Origin: Pyruvatibacter sp. HU-CL02332
GTDB taxonomy: Bacteria; Pseudomonadota; Alphaproteobacteria; CGMCC-115125
Length of the DNA stretch: 64,000 nucleotides
Assembly (NCBI RefSeq): GCF_040362765.1
Contig: NZ_BAABWK010000001.1
Coordinates: 1,465,501 to 1,529,500 of the forward strand
Reading direction: 5' to 3'
In this document: positions 16,992 to 26,328 of the stretch, one piece after another
Numbering within the stretch: position 1 is the stretch's first letter
Layout: every line of letters begins with the position of its first letter
Notes under the pieces: generated by a model
The model's database searches: none
What the model saw: only the letters and a program-made list of their open reading frames with translations
Told to the model about the DNA's origin: nothing
Translations under genes and position numbers: made by a program

Positions 16992-19208
16992 CTATACCGA
17001 GTAGGACTGCCCGGCAAGCGGCAGCTTGCGCGGACGGATACCGGTTGCGTTGAACACAGCGTTGGCAACAGCCGGCCCAATCGGCGGCGTACCAGGTTCA
17101 CCACCGCCACCGATGTCATCGGGATTGCCGTTGATGATCTCAACAACGATCTCCGGTGACTCATACATCCGCAGCATCTGGTAATCGTGGAAGTTGCTTT
17201 GTTCCACAGCACCATCGCGGATGGTGATGTCACCATAGAGAGCCGCAGTAAGACCGTAGATGATTCCGCCTTCCATCTGCGCCGCAAACCCATCCGGGTT
17301 CATGGCGTAGCCGGGATCAGCACAGCAATAGACTTTCTTCACCAACGGAGAGCCGCTGCTCATGTCTACGTCAGCGACCATGGCAACAATCGTGTTGAAC
17401 GAGCGCACAAGGGCGACACCGCGACCATGATTGGCAGCCGTCGCGCTACCCCAGCCTGACATCTCTGCCGCCTTCTTGAGAACAGCTGCAAAGCGCGGCG
17501 ACTTGCCGAGCATCGACATGCGGAATTCAAGAGGGTCCTTGCCGGCGGCGTGCGCCATTTCATCCACAAAGGACTCAACAAAGAAACCATGCTGGCTGTG
17601 ATCGACGGACCGCCATGCCCAGAAGGGAAGCGGCAGTTCAACATCATTCACCGCACGAATGCGCTGCGATGAAATATCGTAATAAGGCACGTACGCCGCG
17701 TCAGCCGGGTCATTGTGGAACAGGAAGATGTTGTCCCAGCTCAGCGGCTTGCCGGTCTCATCGAGACCTGCCTTGAAACGGCTGGTCGTCGCGTTGCGAT
17801 AGGCAGACTTCTGGGTGTCTTCTTCACGTGACCAGATCATCTTGATCGGTGCATCAACTTCCTTGGCGATACGCGCGGCCATGGTCACCATGTTGGCATC
17901 GGACCGACGGCCAAAGCCACCGCCCATATGAGCCAGGTGAACCGTCACATCATCGGTGCTGACGTCAAAGACTTCAGCCGCAGCCGAACGGCAGCGCAGA
18001 GGACTTTGTGTGCCGATCCACACTTCAGCTTCCCCATCATGGAACCAGACAGTGCAGTTGATGGGCTCCATCGCCGCATGGGCCAGGAACGGAACCTGAT
18101 ACTCGGCTTCAACTTTGGTGGCAGCAGACGCAAATGCATCCAGCGCGTCGCCCTCATCGACAAGACCGTCGCCACCTTCGTCACCTGCGTCGTTCAACGC
18201 TGCATCAAAGATTTTGAACATGCCCGCCTGATCGAGATTATCAGTCGGTGTTTCTGTGTATGTCGCAGTGACCGTGTTGATCGCCTGCTGTGCGTGCCAG
18301 TAGCTGTCAGCAACAACAGCAACAAACTCGCCCAGATTAAGCACATGGGTCACACCACGCATGGAGCGCGCTTCCGCATCATCCAGTGTTGCAACCTTGG
18401 CGCCGGGAACAGGGGCTGCCAGCACGGCTGCATAGCTCAACTTCTGACCGGGGATCTTGGCATCGATGCCGAACATCGCAGTGCCATCAACCTTGGATGG
18501 AATATCAAGCCGCGGTGCCGGTGTGCCCATCAGTTTGAATTCATCAACTGATTTCAAAGTAGGCTGTGCAGGCACGCTCTGCTCTGAAGCAGCGACAGCA
18601 AACTCAGCATAGGTCGCCGACTTGCCGCTGGCTTTGTGGAACAGCTGGCTCTTTTCAGTGGTGATCTCGGACGCGGGAACGCCCCAGCTGTCGGCCGCGG
18701 CACCAATGAGCATTTCGCGGGCCGCCGCGCCGGCAACGCGCATACCCTTCTGGCCGGTAGACCGGATAGAGAAGCTACCGCCTGTCAGATACAGATTCAT
18801 GGAGCCCGCTAGCAGCTGAAACGCGCCGTCAATTGTCGGCTCGAGAAGCTCACCCAGATCAAGACCCGGTGCCACAAAGTGACGGGCCATTTCACTGGAG
18901 ACGTAATCGCCATTGGCGGGCGCGGACATGACATTCATCTTGTCCCAGTCTGCGTCCATCTCGTCGGCCAGCATCTGCGCCATGGTGGACAGGGCACCCT
19001 GGCCCATGTCGGTGTGCGGCGTGATCGCGGTGACCACATTGTCTTCACCGATCTTCACCCACGCATTGACCAGCTGTTCGCCGTCAAAAGCTGCGTCTTT
19101 CGCAAGATCGCCAACCGGGTTGCCCGGACGGATGGCAACGCCAACCACCAGAGCCGTACCACCTGCGAGACCTGCGCCAATAAATCCACGTCGGGACCAT
19201 TTGTTCAT
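16992..19208 (-). CDS. Xanthine dehydrogenase family molybdopterin-binding subunit (IorB-like)
   Basis: Large subunit of 738 residues with a twin-arginine signal (SRRGFIGAGLAGG at 5-17), so the complex is exported folded. The aldehyde-oxidase/xanthine-dehydrogenase Mo-binding regions follow: VTAITPHTDMGQGALSTMAQMLADE, HMGGGFGRRSD and a C-terminal GGGGEPGTPPIGPAVANAVF loop, whose glutamate matches the catalytic base position of the family. The fused single-chain layout with a separate small 2Fe-2S subunit matches isoquinoline 1-oxidoreductase and related aldehyde dehydrogenases. Substrate unknown: N-heterocycle or aldehyde hydroxylation. Confidence 0.9.
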   Translation of the reverse strand: MNKWSRRGFIGAGLAGGTALVVGVAIRPGNPVGDLAKDAAFDGEQLVNAWVKIGEDNVVTAITPHTDMGQGALSTMAQMLADEMDADWDKMNVMSAPANGDYVSSEMARHFVAPGLDLGELLEPTIDGAFQLLAGSMNLYLTGGSFSIRSTGQKGMRVAGAAAREMLIGAAADSWGVPASEITTEKSQLFHKASGKSATYAEFAVAASEQSVPAQPTLKSVDEFKLMGTPAPRLDIPSKVDGTAMFGIDAKIPGQKLSYAAVLAAPVPGAKVATLDDAEARSMRGVTHVLNLGEFVAVVADSYWHAQQAINTVTATYTETPTDNLDQAGMFKIFDAALNDAGDEGGDGLVDEGDALDAFASAATKVEAEYQVPFLAHAAMEPINCTVWFHDGEAEVWIGTQSPLRCRSAAAEVFDVSTDDVTVHLAHMGGGFGRRSDANMVTMAARIAKEVDAPIKMIWSREEDTQKSAYRNATTSRFKAGLDETGKPLSWDNIFLFHNDPADAAYVPYYDISSQRIRAVNDVELPLPFWAWRSVDHSQHGFFVESFVDEMAHAAGKDPLEFRMSMLGKSPRFAAVLKKAAEMSGWGSATAANHGRGVALVRSFNTIVAMVADVDMSSGSPLVKKVYCCADPGYAMNPDGFAAQMEGGIIYGLTAALYGDITIRDGAVEQSNFHDYQMLRMYESPEIVVEIINGNPDDIGGGGEPGTPPIGPAVANAVFNATGIRPRKLPLAGQSYSV

Positions 19209-19222
19209 GATGTTCGCTCCCC

Positions 19223-19678
19223 TTACGCGCGCGCTGCGGCTTTGATGGCCGCGCGAATGCGTGGATAGGTACCGCAGCGGCAGATATTGCCGGACATTGC
19301 AGCGTCGATGTCTTCGTCGCTCGGATCAGGATTGTCGCGCAGCAGGGCTGCAGCAGACATCAGCTGACCGGACTGGCAGTAACCGCACTGCGGCACCTGC
19401 GCATCGATCCAGGCCTGCTGGACCTTGGCAAGTTTGCCGTCATTGTCCGGCAGGCCTTCGATGGTCGTGATTTCCAGACCCTCAGCAGCTGAGATCGGTG
19501 TCGAGCATGAACGGACGGGGACACCATCAAGATGCACCGTGCACGCACCGCAGAACGCAATGCCACACCCAAACTTGGTCCCGGTCATCTCCAGATCTTC
19601 ACGGACCACCCACAAAATGGGCATGTCCGGATCAACATCCAGAACCTCAGGTTTGCCGTTAATCGTCACGTTGATCAT
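19223..19678 (-). CDS. (2Fe-2S)-binding small subunit of molybdenum hydroxylase (IorA-like)
   Basis: Protein of 151 residues with both iron-sulfur cluster motifs of the family: a plant-ferredoxin type [11 protein letters not shown]...C set at about 38-62 and a helical CGYCQSGQ...CRCGTY set at about 99-137. It transfers electrons from the molybdenum site. GGGAGGA precedes the ATG. First gene of the operon, 14 bp before the large subunit. It has no Tat signal, so it is probably co-exported with its RR-bearing partner. Confidence 0.92.
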   Translation of the reverse strand: MINVTINGKPEVLDVDPDMPILWVVREDLEMTGTKFGCGIAFCGACTVHLDGVPVRSCSTPISAAEGLEITTIEGLPDNDGKLAKVQQAWIDAQVPQCGYCQSGQLMSAAALLRDNPDPSDEDIDAAMSGNICRCGTYPRIRAAIKAAARA

Positions 19679-19763
19679 GGGTCAGAATCCTCCCGACACC
19701 CAGCACGGGCGGCACGCGCACCACACGCACGCCTAAGCCCGCCTACCAAAACAGATTTTAAAT

Positions 19764-19778
19764 ATGACCTTAAGTCAT
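19764..19778. promoter_or_regulatory. Dyad before the molybdenum hydroxylase operon
   Basis: ATGACCTTAAGTCAT is a 15-bp inverted repeat with six of seven pairs matched, 86 bp before the small-subunit ATG (19678, - strand). On that strand the AT-rich TATTTAAAAT follows it, so it would overlap or precede the promoter. Confidence 0.4.
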
Positions 19779-19806
19779 CTACGCCGCCACGCAACACTAA
19801 TTTGGC

Positions 19807-19824
19807 TGAATTGATCACAATTCA
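19807..19824. promoter_or_regulatory. Second dyad between DUF3604 gene and molybdenum hydroxylase operon
   Basis: TGAATTG-ATCA-CAATTCA has perfect 7-bp arms and a palindromic-like centre. It lies 79 bp past the stop of the DUF3604 gene and about 130 bp before the next gene on the - strand. It has no T-run, so an operator is more likely than a terminator. Confidence 0.4.
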
Positions 19825-19902
19825 AGGGCTGCACGCCTTTCAATAATGAGAGGCGTTTTCAACAGGCGTTTTGCGCCAGTTGGCGGGTCGGATGCGATCT
19901 GC

Positions 19903-21837
19903 CTAGTTGACCCAGATGGGGGACGACCAGGCCAGCTCGGTTGTCGTCGGCGGAACACCCTCAGGTGGCGTCAAACCCAGCCGCAGGCTGTCATAGGTCG
20001 ACCACCGGCATGTCGGGTTCTGGACAACGCGCACATAGTAGAAAGCTTTTTGGCCTTCCACATAGGTGTCGTCCGTCCACAAGGTGCTCAACTGAGCCGC
20101 GCCGCCATCCATATCGAATGCACAGTTTGCAAGGTCCACATTCGCAGACGTGTCAGCACATCTTTTGGTCTCAGCGTCAGGCTGCCGACCACCGCTGCAC
20201 GCGACATCCATCACCAGTTCGCGGGTCTCCCCATCCTCAACCCAGCCTTTGATGATCTGAATCTTGTCCAAAGGCGCATCAATCGGGTCCTTGAGGGCCT
20301 GCACGAGGAATGACGGTTTCTGGCCCGCCGCACCTTCGATGGCACCGCCCATCGGCACGCCTGACTGATAGGCAGCCGCTATGGAGGCAGACTGCGGATC
20401 CACACCATCGCCAAAGGCAAAGCTGGCAAAGAACCGAAGGCCAATGCGCGTCCCGCTGGTGGCATAGACCTCCTTGCGCTTCATGGCGTCAAACAACGCA
20501 TCCCGCGTGTTTTCCTCTGCCCAGACGGCCGCAATGCCACCTGGATTGCGCTTGAGCGCGCTGCGGCCAGGCCGCCCCGGAGCCAGGCGGGTTTTGGCCG
20601 ACCCCACAAACACGGCAGCCGCGCCGCGAAAATCCCATTCTTCTGCATCGCCCGGATTGGAGTTGTGCGTATCCGTGCTGCCGATCAGGCCAACCGCCAG
20701 TGGATTGAACCCAAGTTCTTCATCCAGCATCAGGCCCTTTTTCAAACCGTCGCGGACCATTGAGGTCGGTCGGATGCACTCAATCTCGTCATCCGTCTCA
20801 CAGCGCGGCAGGAACTGCTCGATTGCACATTCCTCATCCGTCGTGCCCATGCCAAGGGCGCATTCCGAGTTGCCCTTGATCTGGAACATCTCCACCAGTG
20901 GCTCCAGACGCTCCCGCGTGGCCCAGTTCTCAGCCGTATAAACATCGCCATCAATGGTCTGGCCGGCAAAAGCCAGTCCCCACGACTTGTTGGGGTTGTG
21001 CGGAATGGTCAAGAACTCGCACGGGCGGTCACAGCCAGCTTCAAGCTGTTCCCAAAGGTCAAACTCTGACAGGGCATCAAATGCAGAGACCGCGTGTGAC
21101 GGCACATCGCCATTCCGGAAGATGACATTGCGGTGCATCTTTCCCGTGCCTTCAAGCGGCGGGGAGTACTCATAGGCGGCGAACGCAGTGAAGCGGCCTG
21201 GTTCATTATGCTGATCGGCCATGTCCACCACATGCGCCCATGTCGCCTCCATAAAGCGCCGCTCTTTTTCAGGATTCTCGACTACGAGCGCGAAGGCAGA
21301 AACCGGCGGGCGTTGGGCACCCTGCTGCCGCAGCTCCAAAAAGAGTTCGGCGCTGGGCTGCTCTATCGTCTCGCACAATTCCTGCGTTGCTTCATTCCGG
21401 TCGACGTCTTCGCATGCCTCCGCCAGACCAAATCCTTCTGCGTGGTCGGTGATGGCCGCAAAATCCAGGGGACGGGTCAGCTGCATCAGCTCTCCGGTCG
21501 GGCCTTCCATCGCTTCGCCTTTGGCAAACCGGTAGGACTCATCAACCGACAGCCGGTTGCCAAAGAGGTAGGCATCGAATGACAGGTTGGAGTGTGTGTG
21601 CAGCTCGCCAAAATAGACGTTGCGCTGCTCGCTGCGCTCTGAATAGGCCGCAGGCATCACCTCGGGCTGGTGAAAGGCATCTTCATTCTGCGCAGCAACA
21701 TCCTCGCGCATCTGAGCAATATCTTCTTCGGAGAAAAGTGGGGCCTGCAAATAGGCCTGAACCCCCAGGTAGCCGGCACCTGCAATAACCGTCAAAACAG
21801 CTGCACCAATGGCAATTTTTTGCATGCGTCCCATCAT
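19903..21837 (-). CDS. DUF3604 domain-containing membrane/periplasmic protein
   Basis: Protein of 644 residues. An N-terminal hydrophobic segment (IAIGAAVLTVIAGAGYLGVQAYL) acts as signal anchor. The body matches DUF3604, a PHP-like metal-dependent fold: YFGELHTHSNLSFD near 76, ITDHAEGFG near 128, and GSTDTHNSNPG near 390, with histidine and aspartate clusters expected to bind metals. The biochemical role of the family is not established; members are common in marine and environmental bacteria. Divergent from a GST gene 232 bp away. Confidence 0.85.
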   Translation of the reverse strand: MMGRMQKIAIGAAVLTVIAGAGYLGVQAYLQAPLFSEEDIAQMREDVAAQNEDAFHQPEVMPAAYSERSEQRNVYFGELHTHSNLSFDAYLFGNRLSVDESYRFAKGEAMEGPTGELMQLTRPLDFAAITDHAEGFGLAEACEDVDRNEATQELCETIEQPSAELFLELRQQGAQRPPVSAFALVVENPEKERRFMEATWAHVVDMADQHNEPGRFTAFAAYEYSPPLEGTGKMHRNVIFRNGDVPSHAVSAFDALSEFDLWEQLEAGCDRPCEFLTIPHNPNKSWGLAFAGQTIDGDVYTAENWATRERLEPLVEMFQIKGNSECALGMGTTDEECAIEQFLPRCETDDEIECIRPTSMVRDGLKKGLMLDEELGFNPLAVGLIGSTDTHNSNPGDAEEWDFRGAAAVFVGSAKTRLAPGRPGRSALKRNPGGIAAVWAEENTRDALFDAMKRKEVYATSGTRIGLRFFASFAFGDGVDPQSASIAAAYQSGVPMGGAIEGAAGQKPSFLVQALKDPIDAPLDKIQIIKGWVEDGETRELVMDVACSGGRQPDAETKRCADTSANVDLANCAFDMDGGAAQLSTLWTDDTYVEGQKAFYYVRVVQNPTCRWSTYDSLRLGLTPPEGVPPTTTELAWSSPIWVN

Positions 21838-22069
21838 GTCCCCCGGGGATTTTTTTGCAGCCCGGCTGACGACTATCCAGTCGCAAAGGTGGGCTACATT
21901 TGTTCAGCACCATTCTAGGAGCCAGTTAGGACAATTGCACCCCATCTCGCGTCCACCCAAAAACCAACCGATTCCGATTCCCAATTTGCAGCCAGCCTGT
22001 CATAGGATGGAGCCGACACAACAAACGAGCGCCCAAACAAACGGGCATCAGGAACAGGAACGATTGACC

Positions 22070-22732
22070 ATGTTGAAGCTACTCGGATTCCCGGCATCGA
22101 ATTACTACAACATGGTCAAGATGGCTTTGATGGAGAAGGGCGCCGAATACGAAGACGTCCGCGTCTATTCCGGCAGCGGTGAAGAGTACCTGTCCAAGAG
22201 CGCCATGGGCAAAGTCCCTGCTCTCGACACGCCGCACGGCTCCCTGAGTGAAACAAGCGTTATCCTTGACTACATCGAGGACGCCGTTGACGGACCGTCG
22301 TTCTACCCGGCCGACCCTTATGAGCGCGCGCGCACCAAGGAACTGTTGAAGTTCTCCGAACTGTATCTTGAGCTGCCTGCACGCCGGTGTTTTGGCGAAG
22401 CGTTTTTCGGCACCGGCCCTGTGTCTCAGGAAGTCAAAGACAGCGTGCGCCCGGTCATTGAAAAAGGCTGTGCGGCAATCAAGCGACGCGGACGTTTCTC
22501 ACCCTATCTGGCCGGCGATGAGATCACCTATGCCGACATGGTTTTCCTGCACTCATTCCCCATGGCACTGGGTGTGGCCAAGATCGTGTTCGACTGGGAC
22601 CTGTTCGAAGACCTGCCCGAAGCAGCAGCTCTCCTCGAGCGTCTCAACGAGCGTGACACCGTGAAGAAGATCGTTGCAGACACGGCAGAGGGCATGAAAG
22701 AGTTCCGCAAGAACTACGGCATGAAAGACTAG
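22070..22732 (+). CDS. Glutathione S-transferase
   Basis: GST of 220 residues: LKLLGFPASNYYNMVKMALMEKGAEYEDV, then SAMGKVPALDTPHGSLSETSVILDYIED with cis-Pro and the ETS glutathione-binding pair, then a helical C-domain with DEITYADMVFLHSF. The start at 22070 gives a normal GST N-terminus; an upstream frame to 21809 adds about 87 low-complexity residues and is not credible. Its last four bases overlap the convergent DAPG-hydrolase-like gene. Confidence 0.9.
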   Translation: MLKLLGFPASNYYNMVKMALMEKGAEYEDVRVYSGSGEEYLSKSAMGKVPALDTPHGSLSETSVILDYIEDAVDGPSFYPADPYERARTKELLKFSELYLELPARRCFGEAFFGTGPVSQEVKDSVRPVIEKGCAAIKRRGRFSPYLAGDEITYADMVFLHSFPMALGVAKIVFDWDLFEDLPEAAALLERLNERDTVKKIVADTAEGMKEFRKNYGMKD

Positions 22733-23502
22733 TTCAGACCGGACGGTTCGACTGGTTGAACAGGTGCAGGGGACACTCCGGTCTCCTGCGCATAAAGGTC
22801 GGGCAGAAAATCCGCCAGCGTTCCCATCTCTTCGATGGCGTGAATCATCACAGCCCGCGCGTCTGCTTCGCCGATAGCAAAAGCGCGCACAAGATAGGTG
22901 TTTCCCAGAACGCCCTCAATCGACGCCACCGTGTCGTTCCCGTCGCGTCGGCTGATATGCCCCATCCAGAAGCGGCTGCGCATCTCCGCACCAAATTCTG
23001 TGTTGCGGATGATGTGGCACATTCTGGTGACGTTGATCGGGGTTTCCAGAAGACCCACGCGTGCACACACCGCAACCTCATCCGGTTTGAGTTGTGCGTC
23101 CGTGAGGATTTCTTCCGGCGGCACAAACTGGATGCGTAGTTTCACCAGTTCCGTGCCGATGTACTCGTGCACAAGATGGCTGGCACCTACATATTCGCCG
23201 GGAACTTTGTTCTCCCAATCCATCCATACATGCGCGGTTGGATGCCAGCGTTTGTAGTGCTCTGTCGTCTGCATGTAGTCAGCAAACCACCAGCGAACCA
23301 TGTCCGCCTTGACGCCGGGCATGCGCGTGAGCGCGGAGATTTCATAAACACCATTTGGATGCCGCTTTACCCCGGTCTCAGTGGACATATAGCTGTCAGC
23401 CAGCAACCCCTTGCCGCTTGGCCCACCGGTATAAGGCGGCCAGCCAAAGATCGCTACAGTCAAGGCGACAAAGCCGGCGGTGCCAAAGATCCACTTCTTC
23501 AT
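22729..23502 (-). CDS. DAPG hydrolase (PhlG)-like protein
   Basis: Protein of 257 residues with an N-terminal hydrophobic anchor (WIFGTAGFVALTVAIFGWPP). The body matches the 2,4-diacetylphloroglucinol hydrolase family: ALTRMPGVKADMVRWWFADYM, YKRWHPTAHVWMDWE, ASHLVHEYIG and a late HAIEEMGTLADFLP, which offer His/Glu residues for the family's zinc site. PhlG cleaves a C-C bond releasing an acyl group. Whether this protein acts on acyl-phenols is unknown, and other StAR-like fold roles are possible. Follows the YdjM-like gene by 47 bp, same strand. Confidence 0.65.
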   Translation of the reverse strand: MKKWIFGTAGFVALTVAIFGWPPYTGGPSGKGLLADSYMSTETGVKRHPNGVYEISALTRMPGVKADMVRWWFADYMQTTEHYKRWHPTAHVWMDWENKVPGEYVGASHLVHEYIGTELVKLRIQFVPPEEILTDAQLKPDEVAVCARVGLLETPINVTRMCHIIRNTEFGAEMRSRFWMGHISRRDGNDTVASIEGVLGNTYLVRAFAIGEADARAVMIHAIEEMGTLADFLPDLYAQETGVSPAPVQPVEPSGLN

Positions 23503-23549
23503 ATCTCGTCCTCACATCGACGATATCCTGAACCAGCAAGCCTTAGAGG

Positions 23550-24614
23550 TCAGCAAACAGCAATGCGCTCGCCACAACCTGAAAGAGCATCAAACTCCGC
23601 TTCCCGGATCACGGCACGACCAAGAAAGCGGTCGGACAGCCAGTCCAGATCCTGACCGATGGTGCCCGTCCGATTGCTCAGGGGGTCCGGCGGGATGGCA
23701 ATCACCGTATCGCCGCGTTGCTCCGCAATAGCAAACCTGAACACATAGCTCGGCGTCAAACCCATGCGCAGGTCTGAGACGACAATCCGTTGTCCCTCCA
23801 GCTCGGCGCGATAATAGCCACGGCTGAACCACTCAAGCTTCTGGAAGGCATCCACGTCTCCAAGTTCCGCCACCAGTTCCGGATGCCGCGGGTGGGTGTA
23901 GATTCTCGGGGCCGACGTGCCATCAAACAGGGACAGATAGATGTTGTGATAGCGGTCGTCTTCAAGCCCGATGACCTTCCACACAACCGTGTTGAGCGGG
24001 CCGGCAATTGCAAAGACACGATCCGCCTCAATACCGGCATCGGCAAAGATGACCTTCGCCCGGCTTTCCACATAAGCCTGCAGAACAACGCTGAGCGCCA
24101 TGTAGCCGGTGGTGAATACAAGCGCCGTTGCAAGACCCCGCGCCAGAACCGGCGTCCAATGCCTGCGTGACAAGGCCCAGATGACCACACCGACCAGCGG
24201 CAGGGTGTAGAGCGGGTCGATGATAAAGACCGACCCCACGCCGACCGGGTCTTGAAAAAACGGCCAAAACAATCGGGTGCCATAGACTGTCATGGCATCA
24301 ATCATCGCGTGGGTCGTCAGACAAAGCAGGACCGTGAGCCAGACCAGCGCGCGATGCTCTTTCAGTGCCTTGATGGTGCGCACCAATAGCTCACCGATGA
24401 CGGGCGCCGCCACAACATGGACGAACAGTGAGTGCGTCCAGCCGCGATGCAGCACAAACGCATCCACCGGATTATCAAAGGGCAGAAACACATCAAGATC
24501 GGGCAGTGTGCCCAACGCGCCACCCAGAAGCGCCGCCTTGCGCGGGCCGAGTGTCTTGCCCAGACACAGCGTTGAAACCGCGGCGCCCAGCGCGAATTGT
24601 GTCAGCGAGTCCAT
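23550..24614 (-). CDS. YdjM/YbcI-type membrane metal-dependent hydrolase
   Basis: Protein of 354 residues. The N-terminal half is an integral-membrane domain with the family's histidine/aspartate motifs: DSLTQFALGAA, LGTLPDLDVF, HRGWTHSLFVH and THAMIDAMTVYGT, followed by IDPLYTLPL. The C-terminal half (about 190-354) is soluble and contains a duplicated-looking beta-rich region. Homologues are annotated inner-membrane metal-dependent hydrolases with unproven substrates. Probably first gene of a two-gene unit with the DAPG-hydrolase-like protein. Confidence 0.85.
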   Translation of the reverse strand: MDSLTQFALGAAVSTLCLGKTLGPRKAALLGGALGTLPDLDVFLPFDNPVDAFVLHRGWTHSLFVHVVAAPVIGELLVRTIKALKEHRALVWLTVLLCLTTHAMIDAMTVYGTRLFWPFFQDPVGVGSVFIIDPLYTLPLVGVVIWALSRRHWTPVLARGLATALVFTTGYMALSVVLQAYVESRAKVIFADAGIEADRVFAIAGPLNTVVWKVIGLEDDRYHNIYLSLFDGTSAPRIYTHPRHPELVAELGDVDAFQKLEWFSRGYYRAELEGQRIVVSDLRMGLTPSYVFRFAIAEQRGDTVIAIPPDPLSNRTGTIGQDLDWLSDRFLGRAVIREAEFDALSGCGERIAVC

Positions 24615-24963
24615 ATGATCGATCTATTCCCGGGAGTGGCAGTCTTGGAGGTGGAATGGCTGAACTCTTGGGCAAGCCCGCACCACACAGCATGTGATGC
24701 CGAGGGCCGCGAGAGTCAAGAAATCCGAAGTACGCGGAGAAATACACCCACCGGCGTTCCTGTCCAGTCGGATCAGCGCCCACACTGCTCCCTGGATACA
24801 ACCCTTGCCCATAAGGGAGACGTCAGCGCAGTATGCGGCATCCCGAAATTGGCGCTCCGCGATCCATTGCGGAGACACGCTGAAGCATGTTGGAAACATC
24901 CGCAAAACATGTCTCGGCACTGTCATCAATATCGAAAAATGAAACTCTCTGGAGGAAACCCGC
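24615..24963. other. Intergenic stretch with no recognised gene
   Basis: The 349 bp between divergent genes hold no reading frame with family resemblance or codon bias. The last 20 bp carry the acyl-CoA dehydrogenase ribosome-binding site (GGAGG at 24951). Promoters for both flanking genes must lie here, but I could not pick convincing boxes. Confidence 0.6.
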
Positions 24964-26211
24964 GTGCAATCTCAAAACCCTGACCTTTTCAACCTCGCCA
25001 TGTCTGAAAAGGCCCGTCCGCTGATGGACGCCGTTCAGGCCCATATCGAGCAGAACGTCATCCCCATCTCCGAGGAATTCAATGCCCTTGATGCCGAGAA
25101 GGAAGACCGCTGGACCTGGCATCCCCGTCAGCTTGAGCTGCTTGACGGTGCAAAGGCCAAAGCCAAGGAATCCGGCCTGTGGAACTTCTTCCTGCCGGAT
25201 TCAGAGTTTGGCGACGGGCTCTCCAATCTTGACTATGCCTATATCGCTGCCGAACTGGGCAAATACCCGCTTGCCTCCGAGACGCTGAATTGCAGCGCAC
25301 CGGACACCGGCAACATGGAAGTGCTTGAGCGCGTGGGAACAGCAGCCCAACAAGAGAAGTGGCTGAAGCCGCTGCTCAATGGCGAAATCCGGTCTGCATA
25401 TGCCATGACCGAGCCGGGACTTCCCTCATCGGACGCCAAGAACATCTCCACCAGCGCCGTTCTTGAAAACGGTGAGTGGGTGATCAACGGCGAGAAGTTC
25501 TACATCTCAGGCGCTGGCGATCCGCGCTGCAAGATCATGATCGTCATGGTGAAGACCAGCCCGGACGCAGCACCGCACAAGCAGCAGTCCCAGATCCTTG
25601 TACCCAAGGACACACCGGGCGTTGAAATCCTCGAAGGCATGGAAGTCTTCGGCGAGGACCACGCACCACGCGGCCACATGCACATCAAGTTCAACAATGT
25701 GCGCGTGCCCGAAGAAAACATTCTGCTGGGCGAGGGCCGTGGCTTCGAGATTTCTCAGCTGCGCCTGGGACCGGGCCGCATTCACCACTGCATGCGCACC
25801 ATCGGCAAGGCCGAAAAGGCGCTTGAGCTCATGGTGAAGCGTGGCGGCTCACGCAATGCCTTTGGCAAGCAGCTGATCAAGCTGGGCGGCAATCTGGAAA
25901 AGGTGTCGCGTGCCCGCATCGAGATCAACGCCATGCGTCTTTCCGTGTTGCAGGCTGCCAAGGCCATGGACGTACTGGGCAACAAGGAAGCCCGCGTCTA
26001 CATCAGCGCGGTGAAGGCCATGGTGCCGGAAAAGGCATGTCAGATCATCGACGACGCCATCCAGATCCATGGCGCCACCGGCGTGTCCCAGTGGACACCG
26101 CTGGCATCGCTTTATGCGGACATCCGCCACCTGCGGTTCGCCGACGGGCCGGACGAAGTGCACCACATGGTGGTCGGCCGTAACGAGGTACAGGCGCACG
26201 GTCTCTGGTAG
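24964..26211 (+). CDS. Acyl-CoA dehydrogenase family protein
   Basis: FAD enzyme of 415 residues, the usual length. Landmarks: YAMTEPGLPSSDAKNI (FAD/substrate binding), VINGEKFYISGAGDP, the RLGPGRIHHCMRTIGKAE helix and the C-terminal IHGATGVSQWTPLASLYADIR. The sequence is closest in style to the ACAD10/11-type branch, which acts on long or 4-hydroxy acyl-CoA. GTG 24964 is chosen because GGAGG stands eight bases upstream. Monocistronic, followed by a hairpin terminator. Confidence 0.92.
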   Translation: MQSQNPDLFNLAMSEKARPLMDAVQAHIEQNVIPISEEFNALDAEKEDRWTWHPRQLELLDGAKAKAKESGLWNFFLPDSEFGDGLSNLDYAYIAAELGKYPLASETLNCSAPDTGNMEVLERVGTAAQQEKWLKPLLNGEIRSAYAMTEPGLPSSDAKNISTSAVLENGEWVINGEKFYISGAGDPRCKIMIVMVKTSPDAAPHKQQSQILVPKDTPGVEILEGMEVFGEDHAPRGHMHIKFNNVRVPEENILLGEGRGFEISQLRLGPGRIHHCMRTIGKAEKALELMVKRGGSRNAFGKQLIKLGGNLEKVSRARIEINAMRLSVLQAAKAMDVLGNKEARVYISAVKAMVPEKACQIIDDAIQIHGATGVSQWTPLASLYADIRHLRFADGPDEVHHMVVGRNEVQAHGLW

Positions 26212-26245
26212 GCCTGAAGAACCAACCTCAACGAATACCTGACAG

Positions 26246-26285
26246 AGGGGGAAGGCGCAGGCATCACGCAGGCACTTCCCCCTTT
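26246..26285 (+). terminator. Terminator-like hairpin after acyl-CoA dehydrogenase
   Basis: AGGGGGAAG (26246-26254) pairs perfectly with CTTCCCCCT (26275-26283), followed by TTTC. The loop of 20 bases can fold further. Located 35 bp past the stop codon. Confidence 0.6.
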
Positions 26286-26328
26286 CGCATTTCAGCAATC
26301 AGACTTTTCATCCTTGGCGGACCAATAC

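Noticed and set aside
21809-22069. N-terminal extension of the GST at 22070
   Set aside because: The extra 87 codons are not GST-like, and the normal thioredoxin-fold start lies at 22070.
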